This document shows positions 39,037 to 48,933 of a stretch of 64,000 bases of DNA, piece after piece. The notes beneath the pieces were generated by a model. That model ran no database searches and was not told the origin of the DNA. It saw only the letters and a program-made list of their open reading frames with translations. Location of the stretch: positions 61,191,858-61,255,857 of the forward strand of contig CP154954.1 of the NCBI GenBank assembly GCA_039621445.1. The letters are read 5' to 3'. Origin of the DNA: Euglena gracilis. Taxonomy: Eukaryota > Euglenida > Euglenophyceae > Euglenales. Position numbers and translations under genes: made by a program. Within the stretch, counting starts at the first letter, position 1, and each line of letters starts with the position of its first letter.

Positions 39037-40396
39037 TTACTTCTCGTGCATACTCCACATGACCTGTCCTTTGCCGTCATCGCTCTGTAGCTTTTTGCTG
39101 GAGAAAGCCACAGGTCGGAGTTCATTCGCCGCGTTTTGCTGGCTAAAAACTCCGCCAACAGCGTAATCGCGCGCTGTCGACTTCCAGCTCATAAGGTTTT
39201 TATGGGGCCGCGATTTCAAGGACAACATTCTCCAAATGCAAAACGTTGATTTTCTCAAGCGCTTCGCGCATTTGGTCATCCAAAATGACTTTGGTGTTGT
39301 CAACAGCCCGGTTTTTGAGCTGTTTGGTGAGGGGAACCGCGATTTTCGCGAAGTCCCTCATATATGTCGCACAATATTGGGCTAATCTCAAAAATTCTTT
39401 GAGGTGAGTAATCGTTCTGATTACTACAGGGGTGAATTTCTTAATTGCTTCAAGTCTGCTTGGAGCTGCTTTCCGCTGTCCATTGCTGAAGATGTGGCCG
39501 CAAAAGTTTAGAAGCACACGAAAAAAATGCATTCTCGTGCCTTTCTCGAAAAGCAGATGTTTTTGAAAACCGGTTAATCCCGCGCAAACAAGGTAAAAGT
39601 GTGTGTTGAGCATATCCTCGCTCGATTTTGCGGATGGTGGTGGTGTTTCTACCAGCACATCGTCAATGTACACAATAAAAAAGCGGTACGTCACGTAAAA
39701 CCCATTCGATCACGCATTGAAACATGGCTGGGCCATTCTGGACACCCATGGGGAGTACCGTCCATTGGTACCCACCCTTGGATTTCCCGAAGGCCGTGTA
39801 TGTTTGTTATTCGGGGTGCCAGTGCATTTGGGGAAAGCAGTCACCCAGATCAGAAATTGACCACAATCTATTTTCCGATTGTTTGGTGATCAAATCCTGG
39901 ATCAGGGGGAGTGGGAAGGGATCATCCCTTGTCTGGAGTTCAGGTACCGGTAAACCAGCACCAGTCTCCATTTCGACTGACCTGAGGGGTCCAGGGGTTT
40001 AGGAACCACAAATGCGTGGGCGCTCCACTCGCTTTTCGAGGGTACAATCCACTTGCACTGAATAAGCTTCTCAATCATTTCATCGAGAGCTTGTTCACGT
40101 TCTCCCAAACAACGAAAAAACTTCCGGTGCATTGGTTTAGCTCCTTCCTTAAGCTCAGCCTTGCAAACACCGAACGGACCGCGTATCGCAGGGTCCATAT
40201 CGCAGGCATAAACTGGAATTTCCAATACACCATGAAATTCGATGTTGATCTGCGAAGAGAATTCGGCTGAATTAGGATGTTGACCGGCACACTCGATGAC
40301 GGCGGAAACCGCCAGGGTTCCTTCCATCCCTGGGGCTACCGAATTTACTCGGCACCACGTATTTGGATATTCCCAATACGCCGAAGATACGTACAC
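39037..40396 (-). pseudogene. Chromovirus reverse transcriptase and RNase H
   Basis: 39,902-40,396 gives the RT N-terminus ('EWSAHAFVVPKPLDPSG', 'WRLVLVYRYLNSRQ', where the usual D of V-D-Y-R is changed). 39,200-39,694 carries the active site 'FFIVYIDDVLVETPP' and the downstream 'FLRLAQYCATYMRDFAKIAV' with 'PLTKQLKN'. 39,037-39,303 gives RNase H ('DYAVGGVFSQQN', 'RPVAFSSKKLQ'). The pieces are in different frames and the RT palm between 39,700 and 39,900 is degenerate. Confidence 0.82.
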
Positions 40397-40441
40397 GAAA
40401 AATGATGTTTTGTAAGGGTGGTAATTTTACCACAAAAATCC

Positions 40442-41131
40442 TCAAAAAATCGGTACATTAGTGGGTAAATCCCACCAATTAAAACACACATATGATAGTT
40501 GGTGGAACCATTTTGCTTCCGGAATTATGGATGAGAATAACTCCACGGGCTTCATCCCGCATTCAATAAGTTTTGGGGGAGGGTGCATCCATAACACCGT
40601 ATCACCCCAAAATTTATCAAATGCGTTGGAGTGTTGCGACCAATGACGTGGCAAACAGGTATGCACTGTGGATGAAAAGGCATCGATTTTCAATGCCAAA
40701 TAAAAGGAATCAGTCAATGTCGGTATTTTGGAAAACCGTCGTTCCAAAATGCGATATTGACCAAAATTTAAAGCACTCCATAAACGTTTCGCGTATTGAT
40801 GTACCCGATTTCCGGGTTGGATTGAAGAAACACAATGAATGGATCCCCAAACATGCGGGCTGTCTTCCACAACCTCAATAGTTAATCCCAAGGGAGTGTG
40901 GACAAGCTGGGGTTTTCCCCAGTCCGAATCAAATCCGTACCAAGTGTAATCGAGATTGTGATTAGGAATGACGTATTTCGCGTTTCCAAAAAACGAAGCT
41001 AATGCGCGTTGTTGGAGCACTCGGTGTACCTCCAAGCATTGCGGGTTACAACCAAGTGTACCCTGGGGTGAGGATTCCGTTTTCGGAATAGCCATTAGTG
41101 TTGGATTTTGAACTAAACATCCACAGTCCAA
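40442..41131 (-). pseudogene. Unrecognised ORF between protease-like and RT segments
   Basis: A 229-codon open frame with many aromatic and Cys residues ('LDYTWYGFDSDWGKPQLVH', 'CVSSIQPGNRVHQYAKRLW'), ending 'VCFNWWDLPTNVPIF'. It matches no pol domain I know. With the secreted-looking ORF just upstream it could be an extra domain of the element, an envelope-like relic or captured sequence. Length and even composition support former coding status. Confidence 0.4.
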
Positions 41132-41430
41132 ATTTCATTGGGTGGAAATTCTCCTGCACTGCACACATTGGAGGGAAGTGTGTTCGTGTGACGGTGTAAG
41201 TGGGTGTCGATGGCATTAGCCGGTGAGTCTTGTACAGGTGTGCCAGAATTCAGCACAACTGGTGGGAAAAGGAGTGGTGGTGTAGCTGGGCGACTACTCG
41301 ACACCATTAATTACTTCATGACTTTGGGCTTTCGTGTTGAAACTGGTGAAATGGCGGGGGTACTGCTACTTGCTTGCCCTACCTCATTTGGAACGCATGT
41401 AGGTGTGCCATTGGGTAGAGGGGAGGCCTT

Positions 41431-41883
41431 CTACGTACACCGGTTGTGGAAAACGGTGGTTGGTGTGGTGGATAACGGTGTTGCCGTTGTGGGTAACGGT
41501 GTTGAAAAAGTGGTGGTCGTCATGTTTGACGGCAAAGGTGATGGTGGTTTGGGTGGCAATGAAGAGTTGGGTGCTGTGCACAAACTGTGGGAGTGGCAAT
41601 CCACAACTAATCGGTACTGGCATAAAAATGGGTATCCCAAAATTTCGTCAGACCCGTGAATTACAGATTCGTAACCCCGAATTTTGATGAAATGTTGCAT
41701 TTGAGGGGGGTGTGGGTGATGCTTGGTAATGATGGGCAAGAGTATCTCGAGCACACATCCCGAATCACCACCCCACATGGGGGTGTTTTTCGCGGTTGTA
41801 ATTTTGATCGGTTTCTTGGCGCTTACCAAGAGAGGGGTCGGTATCAACCCCAACCACAGCAGAAAAAGCAGTGCAATGCGCAA
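41431..41883 (-). pseudogene. ORF with signal-peptide-like start and Thr/Pro-rich tail
   Basis: A 150-codon frame beginning 'MRIALLFLLWLGLIPTPLLV', a strong secretory signal pattern, then a Cys-containing body and a tail rich in Thr, Pro and Ser ('TTTTFSTPLPTTATPLST'), as in O-glycosylated stalks. It is followed after a short gap by the frame at 41,113-41,307 and then 40,442-41,131. The hydrophobic start overlaps the protease-like segment in another frame, so chance cannot be excluded. Confidence 0.35.
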
Positions 41884-42185
41884 CCAGTGTCAATTAAATT
41901 ATAACTTTTGGTGGAAGCTTTTCGAATGCGTATTTCTGCTTGGACGAGTAATTCCATTGGTGGTACGTAAAGTGAAGGGTCTGGCAGAAATACGTTTGCA
42001 TGCAAACTTTCCCATGAACCCTTTCCTACTTTGCTCAGCATTCCGAGCGGAGTGGGGGGTAGGGGACCCGAAATAATTCCGGGTACCGACTGTGAATCGG
42101 ATGGGCAGGAGGGGCAGGGTTGATAAGGTTCTACCTCCATCTGTTCATCGGCCCAGATGTCCGTGCCCTTGGACCTCGGGCTCAC
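41844..42185 (-). pseudogene. Protease-like segment
   Basis: A 113-codon frame that ends 'KSYNLIDTGCALHC', with the D-T-G triad and following small residues of a retroviral-type aspartic protease, preceded by 'VQAEIRIR' as in the strand before it. The second half of a protease fold is not visible in frame. Confidence 0.4.
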
Positions 42186-43130
42186 CTACTCCAAGTCCGA
42201 ACCGGACGCAGAGCCACCCTACGCTGGAATTGTGTGTCAAACAAACTCAAGCTCACACAAGATTTGGGGCAAATACTGTCCGTTTATCAAACACATCCCA
42301 CCGCGGGAATCCCTGTGGCTGCGGTCAATGCGTTGCAAAAATCACCCACGTCACCAAGGTCACCCACCACGGGACCGAAAACACGGAATCAGCGTTCTTC
42401 GGACCAAGGCACAGATAAACTGTGCTTTTTGTGCAACAAATCTGGTCACATGTCTCGGGAACGCCCAAATCCCGATGCGCAATAGCGTACTCAGAGTCCA
42501 AGGGGCTCGACCTCCTCTCGGGGATCGAGTTCCTCAGCGTTTTCACGTCAATCAGGTGCTTCACGGTCTTTGGAGAACCTCTTTAGCGGTAGTAGGCCCA
42601 AGGCACCATCGCGTGATGGTCGGGAAACCCTTCCTTCTCGCGGTCCGTCACCTAGACCCCCTACCCTACAACGGGATTTCAATCGCGACTCTTCACAATC
42701 TCGTTCGCGAAGTGGATCATTCTCTTCGCGCGAGTCACCGGGGAAACACCGGTACACCAGTCATGGTCGATGGGAAACCCGTTCACCACGACGGTTTGAC
42801 GGTAGAACGGAATACTGTTCTCCCCGTTACGCGGAATCCCGTCACAAATCCTGTTGTTCCCTTTGCGGTTCCAAGGACCACCACTCATCCAAATGTCCCA
42901 GATCCTGTTCTCCCCGGCCCGGCTACGGAAGTCGCGGTAAGCGCCGCGACGACCGTGGTTACTCCTCCAGCCGGCAAAAACTCGTTTTCAAGATATCTTG
43001 TTTGGAGGAGGACACCCTGGCCTCGGGCAGGGAGGGGGACGATACCTCGGACGGGGTGTTTAATGAGGCCCGGATGGCGGTCCGCACATTAAATTTTATT
43101 CATTCCACCAAAAAGTCCGTTGCCAACTTC
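42120..43130 (+). pseudogene. Retrotransposon gag with CCHC zinc knuckles
   Basis: Plus strand. The first frame (42,120-42,485) ends with 'KLCFLCNKSGHMSRERPN', a zinc knuckle whose last Cys is Arg. A second frame (42,570-43,280) has Arg/Ser-rich text ('SSQSRSRSGSFSSRESPG') and 'CCSLCGSKDHHSSKCPRSC', a CCHC-like knuckle with His for the usual Gly. It is basic and nucleic-acid-binding, as expected of Ty3-type gag. It points away from the minus-strand chromovirus pol with which it shares a boundary near 42,120-42,185. Confidence 0.6.
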
Positions 43131-43259
43131 TTGCGATGGATATGCTTCACGCGGGATGGTGTGAAATGCAACAAAACCGCATCGAATTGTTCACCCATTT
43201 ACTTCTCGCTAAGTTCATCATCTTCGGAAGCAAGTGCCAACCATTTGGAATACCAAAGA

Positions 43260-43529
43260 TCAATGGAGTTTCATTTTTGATCCGGTGGTGCGCTTTGTCG
43301 CCATTTCTTTTCCAGGGCAATGGCAGGATTTCTGCTCCAAGTGTACAATTCGTTCCTCCCAATGTTGGATTTGCGTACGGGGAACAAAATATTTGTGCAC
43401 TTTTGCTTTCAGTTGCTTCAAATGCTCGATTTCCGAGCACCGATGCAAAATCCGTTGTTGAGCCTCTTGGAAAGAAGTGGTGAGTGTGGCAAAATGCTCA
43501 ACCGCGACAAAGTCACCGGTATCCGGCAT
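43260..43529 (-). other. Coiled-coil-like ORF fragment
   Basis: An 89-codon minus-strand frame with heptad-like text ('FQEAQQRILHRCSEIEHLKQ', 'WEERIVHLEQKSCHC'). It could be a gag or capsid fragment of the neighbouring elements. No start or family was identified. Confidence 0.3.
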
Positions 43530-43689
43530 TTTCCGCTTGTAACTGTTGCTGCATTTGCAGCAGCAGTGTTGAACAAGATTCCGCTTTTGCTAGAAGATGG
43601 TCCATACATTCTTGCACATGGAGTCATTCCGCGTTTCCGCTTCATGCAGGGTTTCACTGATTTGTTTGAAATTTTGTGGGAGTTATGTG

Positions 43690-44900
43690 CAAAAAATACT
43701 GTCAACACTTTCTCGAAAGCACCCAAGGGGGGACAACTTGGAGGCTCAGCTGCGCTCCCGTGCCAGCAAGTGTCTTGGTACTCCGGGCTGGCCGGGTACG
43801 CCAACCGCGACAGCGCGTTTTTGATCTTGTTGTTCTCTCCTGGCACGTAGACGACCTCTACCATGTGCTCGTTCAGCTTGCTGTGCCACCTCGCCCGCTG
43901 GCCTTGCGGTCCCGGCCCCGGGAAACGTGCTTGTTGCACCACGTCTCCAGGGGCTGGTGGTCTGTCAGGAGCAGGACCTTCTGCCTGGTGATGTAGCCGC
44001 CCCACTTGTCCAGCGCGCTCACCACCGCGTACATCTCCTTGTCGTGCGTGTCCCACCTCAGCCGCTGCCCTTCCGTCATCTTCCTGCTCATAAAACCCAC
44101 CGCCACCTTCGCCCTAAGCTTCAGGAGCTCCTCCACCGAGGAGATGCCGTCGACCTTCGGCAGCTCCTCTTGCACGGCGCCCGGAAGTGTCTGTGCGCAG
44201 CACAAACGGCTTGTTCACGTCCACGTGCTCGTCCACGTCCACGTTCATGTCCACAGCTCCAGGTCCACCACCACCGATGCCATCAGGTTCTCAAACGCCT
44301 CCAAGACCACCCGATGGGGTGCTTTCTGCCTGCCCGGGACATGTCTCGCTGCAGCTTCAGCTTGTCCTGTAGGGGGGCGGCCAGCTCCGCGTACATACGT
44401 ACGTACCCCAAATAATGGTTACAGAGGCTGAGAAAGGCACGCAAACTCGTCTCACTGCTGGGGTGTTGCCACCACTGCACCGCTGCCAGCTTGCCGCTCG
44501 CACGGGCTTGCCCTCCCACAACACCTGCCCCACGAATTACGCCCTCTTGCGGAAGAGCTGCGTTTTCTTCTTGTCCACCACCCACCGATCCGCCTCCAGC
44601 GCCCACAGGGTCTCGCGTTGATCCGCCGCATGCCGCCGGATCAGCTCCTCGTTGGTCCACCCTGGCTGCCTGCTCGTGCTCACCAGGATGTCGTCGAAGG
44701 GATGAGTGTGGGCGGAGACGTTGCCGCAGGTCGCGGCGATATCTCTTTGAGTCCAAATCCGACCCGTGTCCCAAGTCTGTGTGCCCGTGTCAAGCCAGCC
44801 GATGGGTGCCGAAGGCGGTGCGCCGCAGTGTGCCGAAGGCACGGTGTACCAGCATGGCTCCATGACCGGGAATTGAACCAGGGTTTCCGGGTGAACGCCA
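43690..44900 (-). pseudogene. Second gypsy element: RT core and RNase H
   Basis: GC-rich minus-strand frames. 44,537-44,914 carries 'HTHPFDDILVSTSRQPGW' (the RT active-site DD) and 'RWVVDKKKTQLFRKRA'. 44,283-44,774 gives 'SSETSLRAFLSLCNHYLGYV' and 'RMYAELAAPLQDKLK' (post-palm connection). 43,873-44,205 gives RNase H 'VGFMSRKMTEGQRLRWDTHD' then 'KEMYAVVSALDKW' and 'LLLTDHQPLETW'. Then 'HMVEVVYVPGENNKIKNALS' ends RNase H in another frame. Codon composition differs from the AT-richer chromovirus, so this is a separate family. Confidence 0.82.
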
Positions 44901-44930
44901 GGTGTTCTAAACACTATACTATCAGGGAGC
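44857..44930 (-). tRNA. tRNA-Glu(TTC)-like sequence, probably degenerate
   Basis: The minus strand gives 74 nt with a 7-bp acceptor stem (GCTCCCT with ATGGAGC, one mismatch), a D-arm 'TAGTATAGTG-TTAGA' with box A character, anticodon loop CGTTCAC and T-arm 'GGTTCAATTCC' (box B). The anticodon TTC (44,893-44,895 on the plus strand as GAA) reads Glu. Position 33 is G instead of U and the T-stem and anticodon stem each have a mismatch, so a pseudo-tRNA is likely. It lies exactly between oppositely oriented halves of a gypsy RT. Confidence 0.55.
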
Positions 44931-44995
44931 CAACATCAACCTCAAGGGCAAGCGGCTGGAGGCCCTGAGGGAGATGGAGCGGGAGTGCCTTGGAC

Positions 44996-45190
44996 AGCGT
45001 GAGTGAGCACGCAAAGTGCAAGATTTTATCGACAGTGGGCGTGCAGGACGCCTTACACCAGGTGGTCGTTACGGAGGAAAGCCGACCCATCACCAACGTC
45101 CACCTGCCCGGCGGGCTATGGCAGTGGACCGTGGTGCCCCAGGGCATCAACGTCGGTCCGGCCCAGCTTCAGGACAGACTGGGCAGTTGC
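44996..45190 (+). pseudogene. Second gypsy element: RT N-terminal part, inverted
   Basis: The plus strand reads 'GVQDALHQVVVTEESRPITN' followed by 'VHLPGGLWQWTVVPQGIN' and 'VGPAQLQDRLG'. This matches the RT segment D-L-x-x-A-Y-H-Q ... T-P-x-G-x-Y-x-W-x-x-M-P-F-G-L that should directly precede the Y-x-D-D box. That box lies on the opposite strand at about 44,690, so the gene is split by an inversion. The catalytic first Asp region is degraded (V-G-V-Q-D). Confidence 0.75.
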
Positions 45191-45455
45191 CACTGACACC
45201 AAAACCGGTTCTGGAGGCCTGGACACGGCTGCGGTAGCCGCTTGCGAGTGTGATGCCGGATGCTCAGCTGCTCGGTGCGCTGGCAGGACGGCGGCCAACA
45301 TCGGGAAGCGGGCTCGTAGCGGCATGATGTCGTGCGGGGACTCCGGCCGAAACTCAGGCAGCTGAAGCGGCGATACGAACGCTAGCGCGGACCCCCCGGG
45401 GATGGCGTGGGCGATCGGAACGCGAGTGCTGGGGTTGAGAGCAGGGAATGGAACT

Positions 45456-45690
45456 TACCCCCCCCCCCCTAATTGACCCCCCCCCCTAATTGACCGATCG
45501 CCCCGGGAAAATTTTTTTCGACCCCCCCCTAATTGACTACCCGGGGGGATTCCGTGCTGAAGCACCCCCTAAATGATGGTACCCCCCCCCCTAATTGACG
45601 GTACCCCCCCTAATTGACCCCCCCCCCTAATTGACCAAAAGGGGGGTCCCGTGGAGAGGTCCCACGGTCAATTAGGGGGGGGGGGTGGTA
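45456..45690. mobile_element. C/G-run capped inverted-repeat element 7
   Basis: The left end is TACCCCCCCC then 'CTAATTGACC'. The right end is 'GGTCAATTAG' then a G-run and GTGGTA. 'CCCCCTAATTGAC' is repeated at least seven times inside, mainly near the left end. Non-coding. Confidence 0.75.
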
Positions 45691-45763
45691 TACGATGGTG
45701 GAGATGGGGTGGAATGGAGGGGGAATGTGAGTTGGAGTGGGAATGGGAGTTGGGGGTTTGGGC

Positions 45764-46300
45764 TTATCGTCTTTTCTTGAGCGGGGCTAGGTGGGGAAAT
45801 GGGGGATTCTTTTTCTGCTGTGCACGCTGAGGTTGACTGAGCAGCGGATTGCGTGTGCGGGGGATTGGGATTGGGTACAGGGGGCGGTCTTTTTCATTTG
45901 GGGAAGTCCCATGGTGGGGGACACCCACCACCGGGGCGGGGTGAGCCTGGGGGGATCCCTCCTGTCTGTGTGGGTTGTTCCCAGAAAATTTTGTGTTGTG
46001 AAAAACCTCTGCTACCAGTTTCCCGAACGACATTGTTTTTGCCCAGCTTTCACTCCCTGGGGGTCCGTGAGGGGGTATCGGCGGGGTAAGGGGTCGGCGC
46101 GATGGGCTATGGGGAGAGGGGTAGGTTCGGGATACTCCCCTTCCAACGTATGATTTTTTTCCTTGGGAGAGAGGCCCTCCTTTTTGGGGAGTGGGTTGGA
46201 GGGGGGATCCGGCTTGGCGTCCCTTCCGATGGTGGCCGGGGGGGGTTTGGAAAAGGTGTGGTTGGAGACCCTCCCTTATGCTTGAACCCCGCACCAACAC
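45764..46300 (-). other. 178-codon Pro/Lys-rich open frame, coding status uncertain
   Basis: The minus-strand frame ends 'FPHLAPLKKRR'. Its centre ('SWAKTMSFGKLVAEVFHNTK') looks more protein-like than its flanks, which are Pro/Gly-rich and follow C/G runs. No family, no supporting neighbour. It may be part of an unrecognised exon. Confidence 0.2.
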
Positions 46301-48450
46301 CTTTTTGATTGTAATGCTTCTCCTTCACCAGTAGCAGCCCAAATGCACAATCCTTTCTTGTAAATCTGAGCTTGCCTTTGATTTAAGATGTTAGATTGTT
46401 TCACCACTTTGGCTCCAGCACTTGTAATTTTCCTTCTTGTATTTGATTTCTTCAATGCACAATTTCAGATTGAAACATTGGTAAGACATCCCCCCACCAG
46501 CCTTTTATGTCTCACCCTGCCCACACCCCATCTCATTGGCATTCCCCCTTGCACCACTTTCGTTTTGGACATGATTCATTTGGCGATGTTTTGCACCTGT
46601 CCATTTAAGTTTACGCTGTCTGTCCATCAATTTCCCTGGCATATGTCAGAGGCAGCCAGAATACTTTTCATTTGGTTTTGATGTTTGCCTTTGGGGGGGG
46701 CACCTATAAATTGAGTGATCGATTGCCAATTAAGGGAACATTCAATTCCCAGATGAGAGTGGAAACGGAGGGGGTTCCGACGCTCATGTCATTTCCTCAC
46801 AATTTTCGAGACTCTCAGCCATCTGTTGAAACAAAAAGGATGCATCCCCCCCCCCCCTCTTGGCAAAGGGGCCCCCGCCACCAGCCGCCGCCGCCCTCGT
46901 CCACCCTACCGCTGCCCGCCTCCGCCCCCTCGTCGAAGGCAACAGCTAGCGTAACCAGGCTTCTTATTGAGGAGAGCAACACCGCACCCCCCCTCTCGGT
47001 GTTTGGGGGGGGGGTGGAGGGCATTTTTTTCTCCCCACGTGGAAGGGGTCAAGTTTTGGGGTGGGTGGTGCTACAGCATATGTGGTGCTGGGGGGCCTGA
47101 AAATGGCTGGGTGGTTGGGTGGAAGGCACCAGGGGCCGAACCTCCCCCCGTGGGGGGGGGGTCCCTGCTGTGGGCAGGCACTCCACAGCACAAGGCGAAC
47201 GAGGGATCCTCCAACACATTGCAAACAGTTCCGCGGATGTTACAGGCAGATAATAATCAGCTAGGCAAGTAATAATAGACCGCCGAGTCCGGAATAGTGC
47301 TGGTGCATCGGCGGCCATCCAATTCAAGGTCCACTCCGGTAACACTAGGTCATTTAGAAAAAAATTTTTGACGACGTTTAGAAGTTGCCCCACCTGCCAG
47401 CCTGGGGCGAAACCGCATCAGAGAGTGACAACACACGCATCCACACCGACTGACAACGCACTTCCCACACAAGCACACACTCTCGCGTCGGCAAGGAGTT
47501 CCCCCCAAGGAGTTCCCCTAGCAACACCGATTCAGAAGAGAGAGAGAGAGGGAGAGAAATTGCGCCCAGCCAACCCCTCGTGGGAAGAGAGAGAGGGAGA
47601 GAAATATATATATATATACACACGTTTGTGTGTATTTAATATGAATGAATATATATAAATAAATATATATAAGATATATATAGATTAAATACACACATAC
47701 ATATGTGTACATATATGTGTATATATATATATGTGTGTGTATATATATGTGTGCATATATGTTCATTAATTATTGTATATTATATATATTATACATTAAT
47801 AAAATACACACACGCACACACACATCACCAACACACACACACACACATCACACATCACACATCACACTCACACAAACACACATGCGGCGTGGTGGGTTAA
47901 AAATGTACCTTCCACATCGTCTCGAGGGGACTCATTGGGGCGTTCTATGCACAACATGTACAACACGGGTAGAGGTCAAGCTTCGTGTGCAAAAGTTGCA
48001 AACGGTAGATTGTGAGCGTGCTTGTTACAAAGGTGAGGAAAGGTGAGGTAGGTGGTGTAGCCAAACATCGTGTGAAATCAAGATCCTTTGACCTTTGAAA
48101 AATGAAGACCTTTCCGCCAAGAAAAAAAAGTACTGCCTCCCCAGGCACTTCTGGCACTTTGAGATCCCCCCGGGGTTGGCCCACACACGTTTGGGTTGTA
48201 TTAATGGTTAAGTCCATGGTTAAGTCCGGTTGGTTGGACCATGAACACTTAGGCTTTCACGTGCAGCTGCCGCAGGCTACTTATCCCAGCCCGCCTTCTT
48301 GCTTGCAGGGGCTCTTCTCTGTTTTTTCTCTCTTCTCTCCTTTTTCGCTTTCTGGGTGGTGTCGTCATGCTTAATTGGAGCTGAGGCGTGCGTACACGCA
48401 CACGTGGTCACAAAATACTTCAATCCTTCCTCACCCAGCTCTTTTTCACA
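46301..48450. other. Intergenic DNA
   Basis: Mixed AT-rich text and C/G runs. A GC-rich patch at 46,860-46,980 ('SKATASVTRLLIEESNT' in one plus frame) might be an exon upstream of the gene at 48,451 but has no support. Simple repeats lie at 47,540-47,880. Confidence 0.4.
47540..47880. repeat. GA, TA, TG and CA microsatellites
   Basis: Runs of GAGA, then TATATA with TATGTG units, then CACACA and 'catcaca' units, over about 340 bp. Confidence 0.95.
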
Positions 48451-48933
48451 ATGAACGCTTACGGAAGTTTTGCCCCTCGACCTGGCCAAAATCATGATGC
48501 GGTCAAAGTTGGACTTGCCGCAGGTGCTGCTGTGGGAGTCTTGGCCTATATGTTGGCTGCTGCATCCGGCCAGACGTCCAGTGCGTCGGCCTTTTCCACT
48601 GTCGGCCTGAGCCAGTCCGTGCAGCGTGCACCGCTGGCTGCTTCCGTTCCAGTTACTCAGTATGCGAGGGTGACCACCACGTACGGTGCTCAACCTTCTA
48701 TAAACTCCCAGGCATCCTATGAAGAGCCTGTGTCATCTCCAATGGCTCAAGGCTTCAGTCTGTCCAGCATGTTGATGGCTGTGACAGCTGTTGCTTCTGC
48801 TTCTGCTGCACTGGTGTGGAGATCCTTTTCCAGGGCAGGATATTCATCTGTTGGAAGTCAGATTATAAATGTGGACCTTGTTGAGGAACCACAGTTCAAA
48901 CAGGAATTCATTATTACAGAGGTTTTACAATGA
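48451..48933 (+). CDS. Small protein with two hydrophobic segments, unknown function
   Basis: ATG at 48,451 opens an uninterrupted 160-codon frame ending TGA 48,931-48,933. A hydrophobic Ala/Gly-rich segment lies at about residues 19-41 ('VGLAAGAAVGVLAYMLAAAS'), followed by 'SASAFST', which resembles a cleavage site of a targeting presequence. A Ser/Thr/Gln-rich middle follows, then a second hydrophobic segment at about 102-124 ('SMLMAVTAVASASAALVW') and a C-terminus 'IINVDLVEEPQFKQEFIITE'. Codon use is balanced and unlike the homopolymer-rich flanks, which supports a real gene. It could be an organellar membrane protein. I do not recognise the family. A C-run follows the stop. Confidence 0.65.
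   Translation: MNAYGSFAPRPGQNHDAVKVGLAAGAAVGVLAYMLAAASGQTSSASAFSTVGLSQSVQRAPLAASVPVTQYARVTTTYGAQPSINSQASYEEPVSSPMAQGFSLSSMLMAVTAVASASAALVWRSFSRAGYSSVGSQIINVDLVEEPQFKQEFIITEVLQ

Larger units (their letters stand above)
37200..42185 (-). mobile_element. Ty3/gypsy chromovirus, decayed
   Basis: Read from 42,185 down: a protease-like DTG segment, an unusual ORF pair, RT, RNase H, integrase zinc finger, integrase core and a chromodomain. This pol order with a C-terminal chromodomain defines chromoviruses. Frames are interrupted many times and the integrase lacks catalytic residues, so it is dead. No clear LTR pair was found, and gag is not in the expected place on this strand. Confidence 0.82.

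Noticed and set aside
42157-43092. Plus-strand 311-codon ORF
   Set aside because: It overlaps the zinc-knuckle gag in another frame, and the knuckles are in the other two frames.
46388-46681. 97-codon ORF with a hydrophobic start
   Set aside because: AT-rich text without codon bias or family match. The signal-like start alone is not enough.
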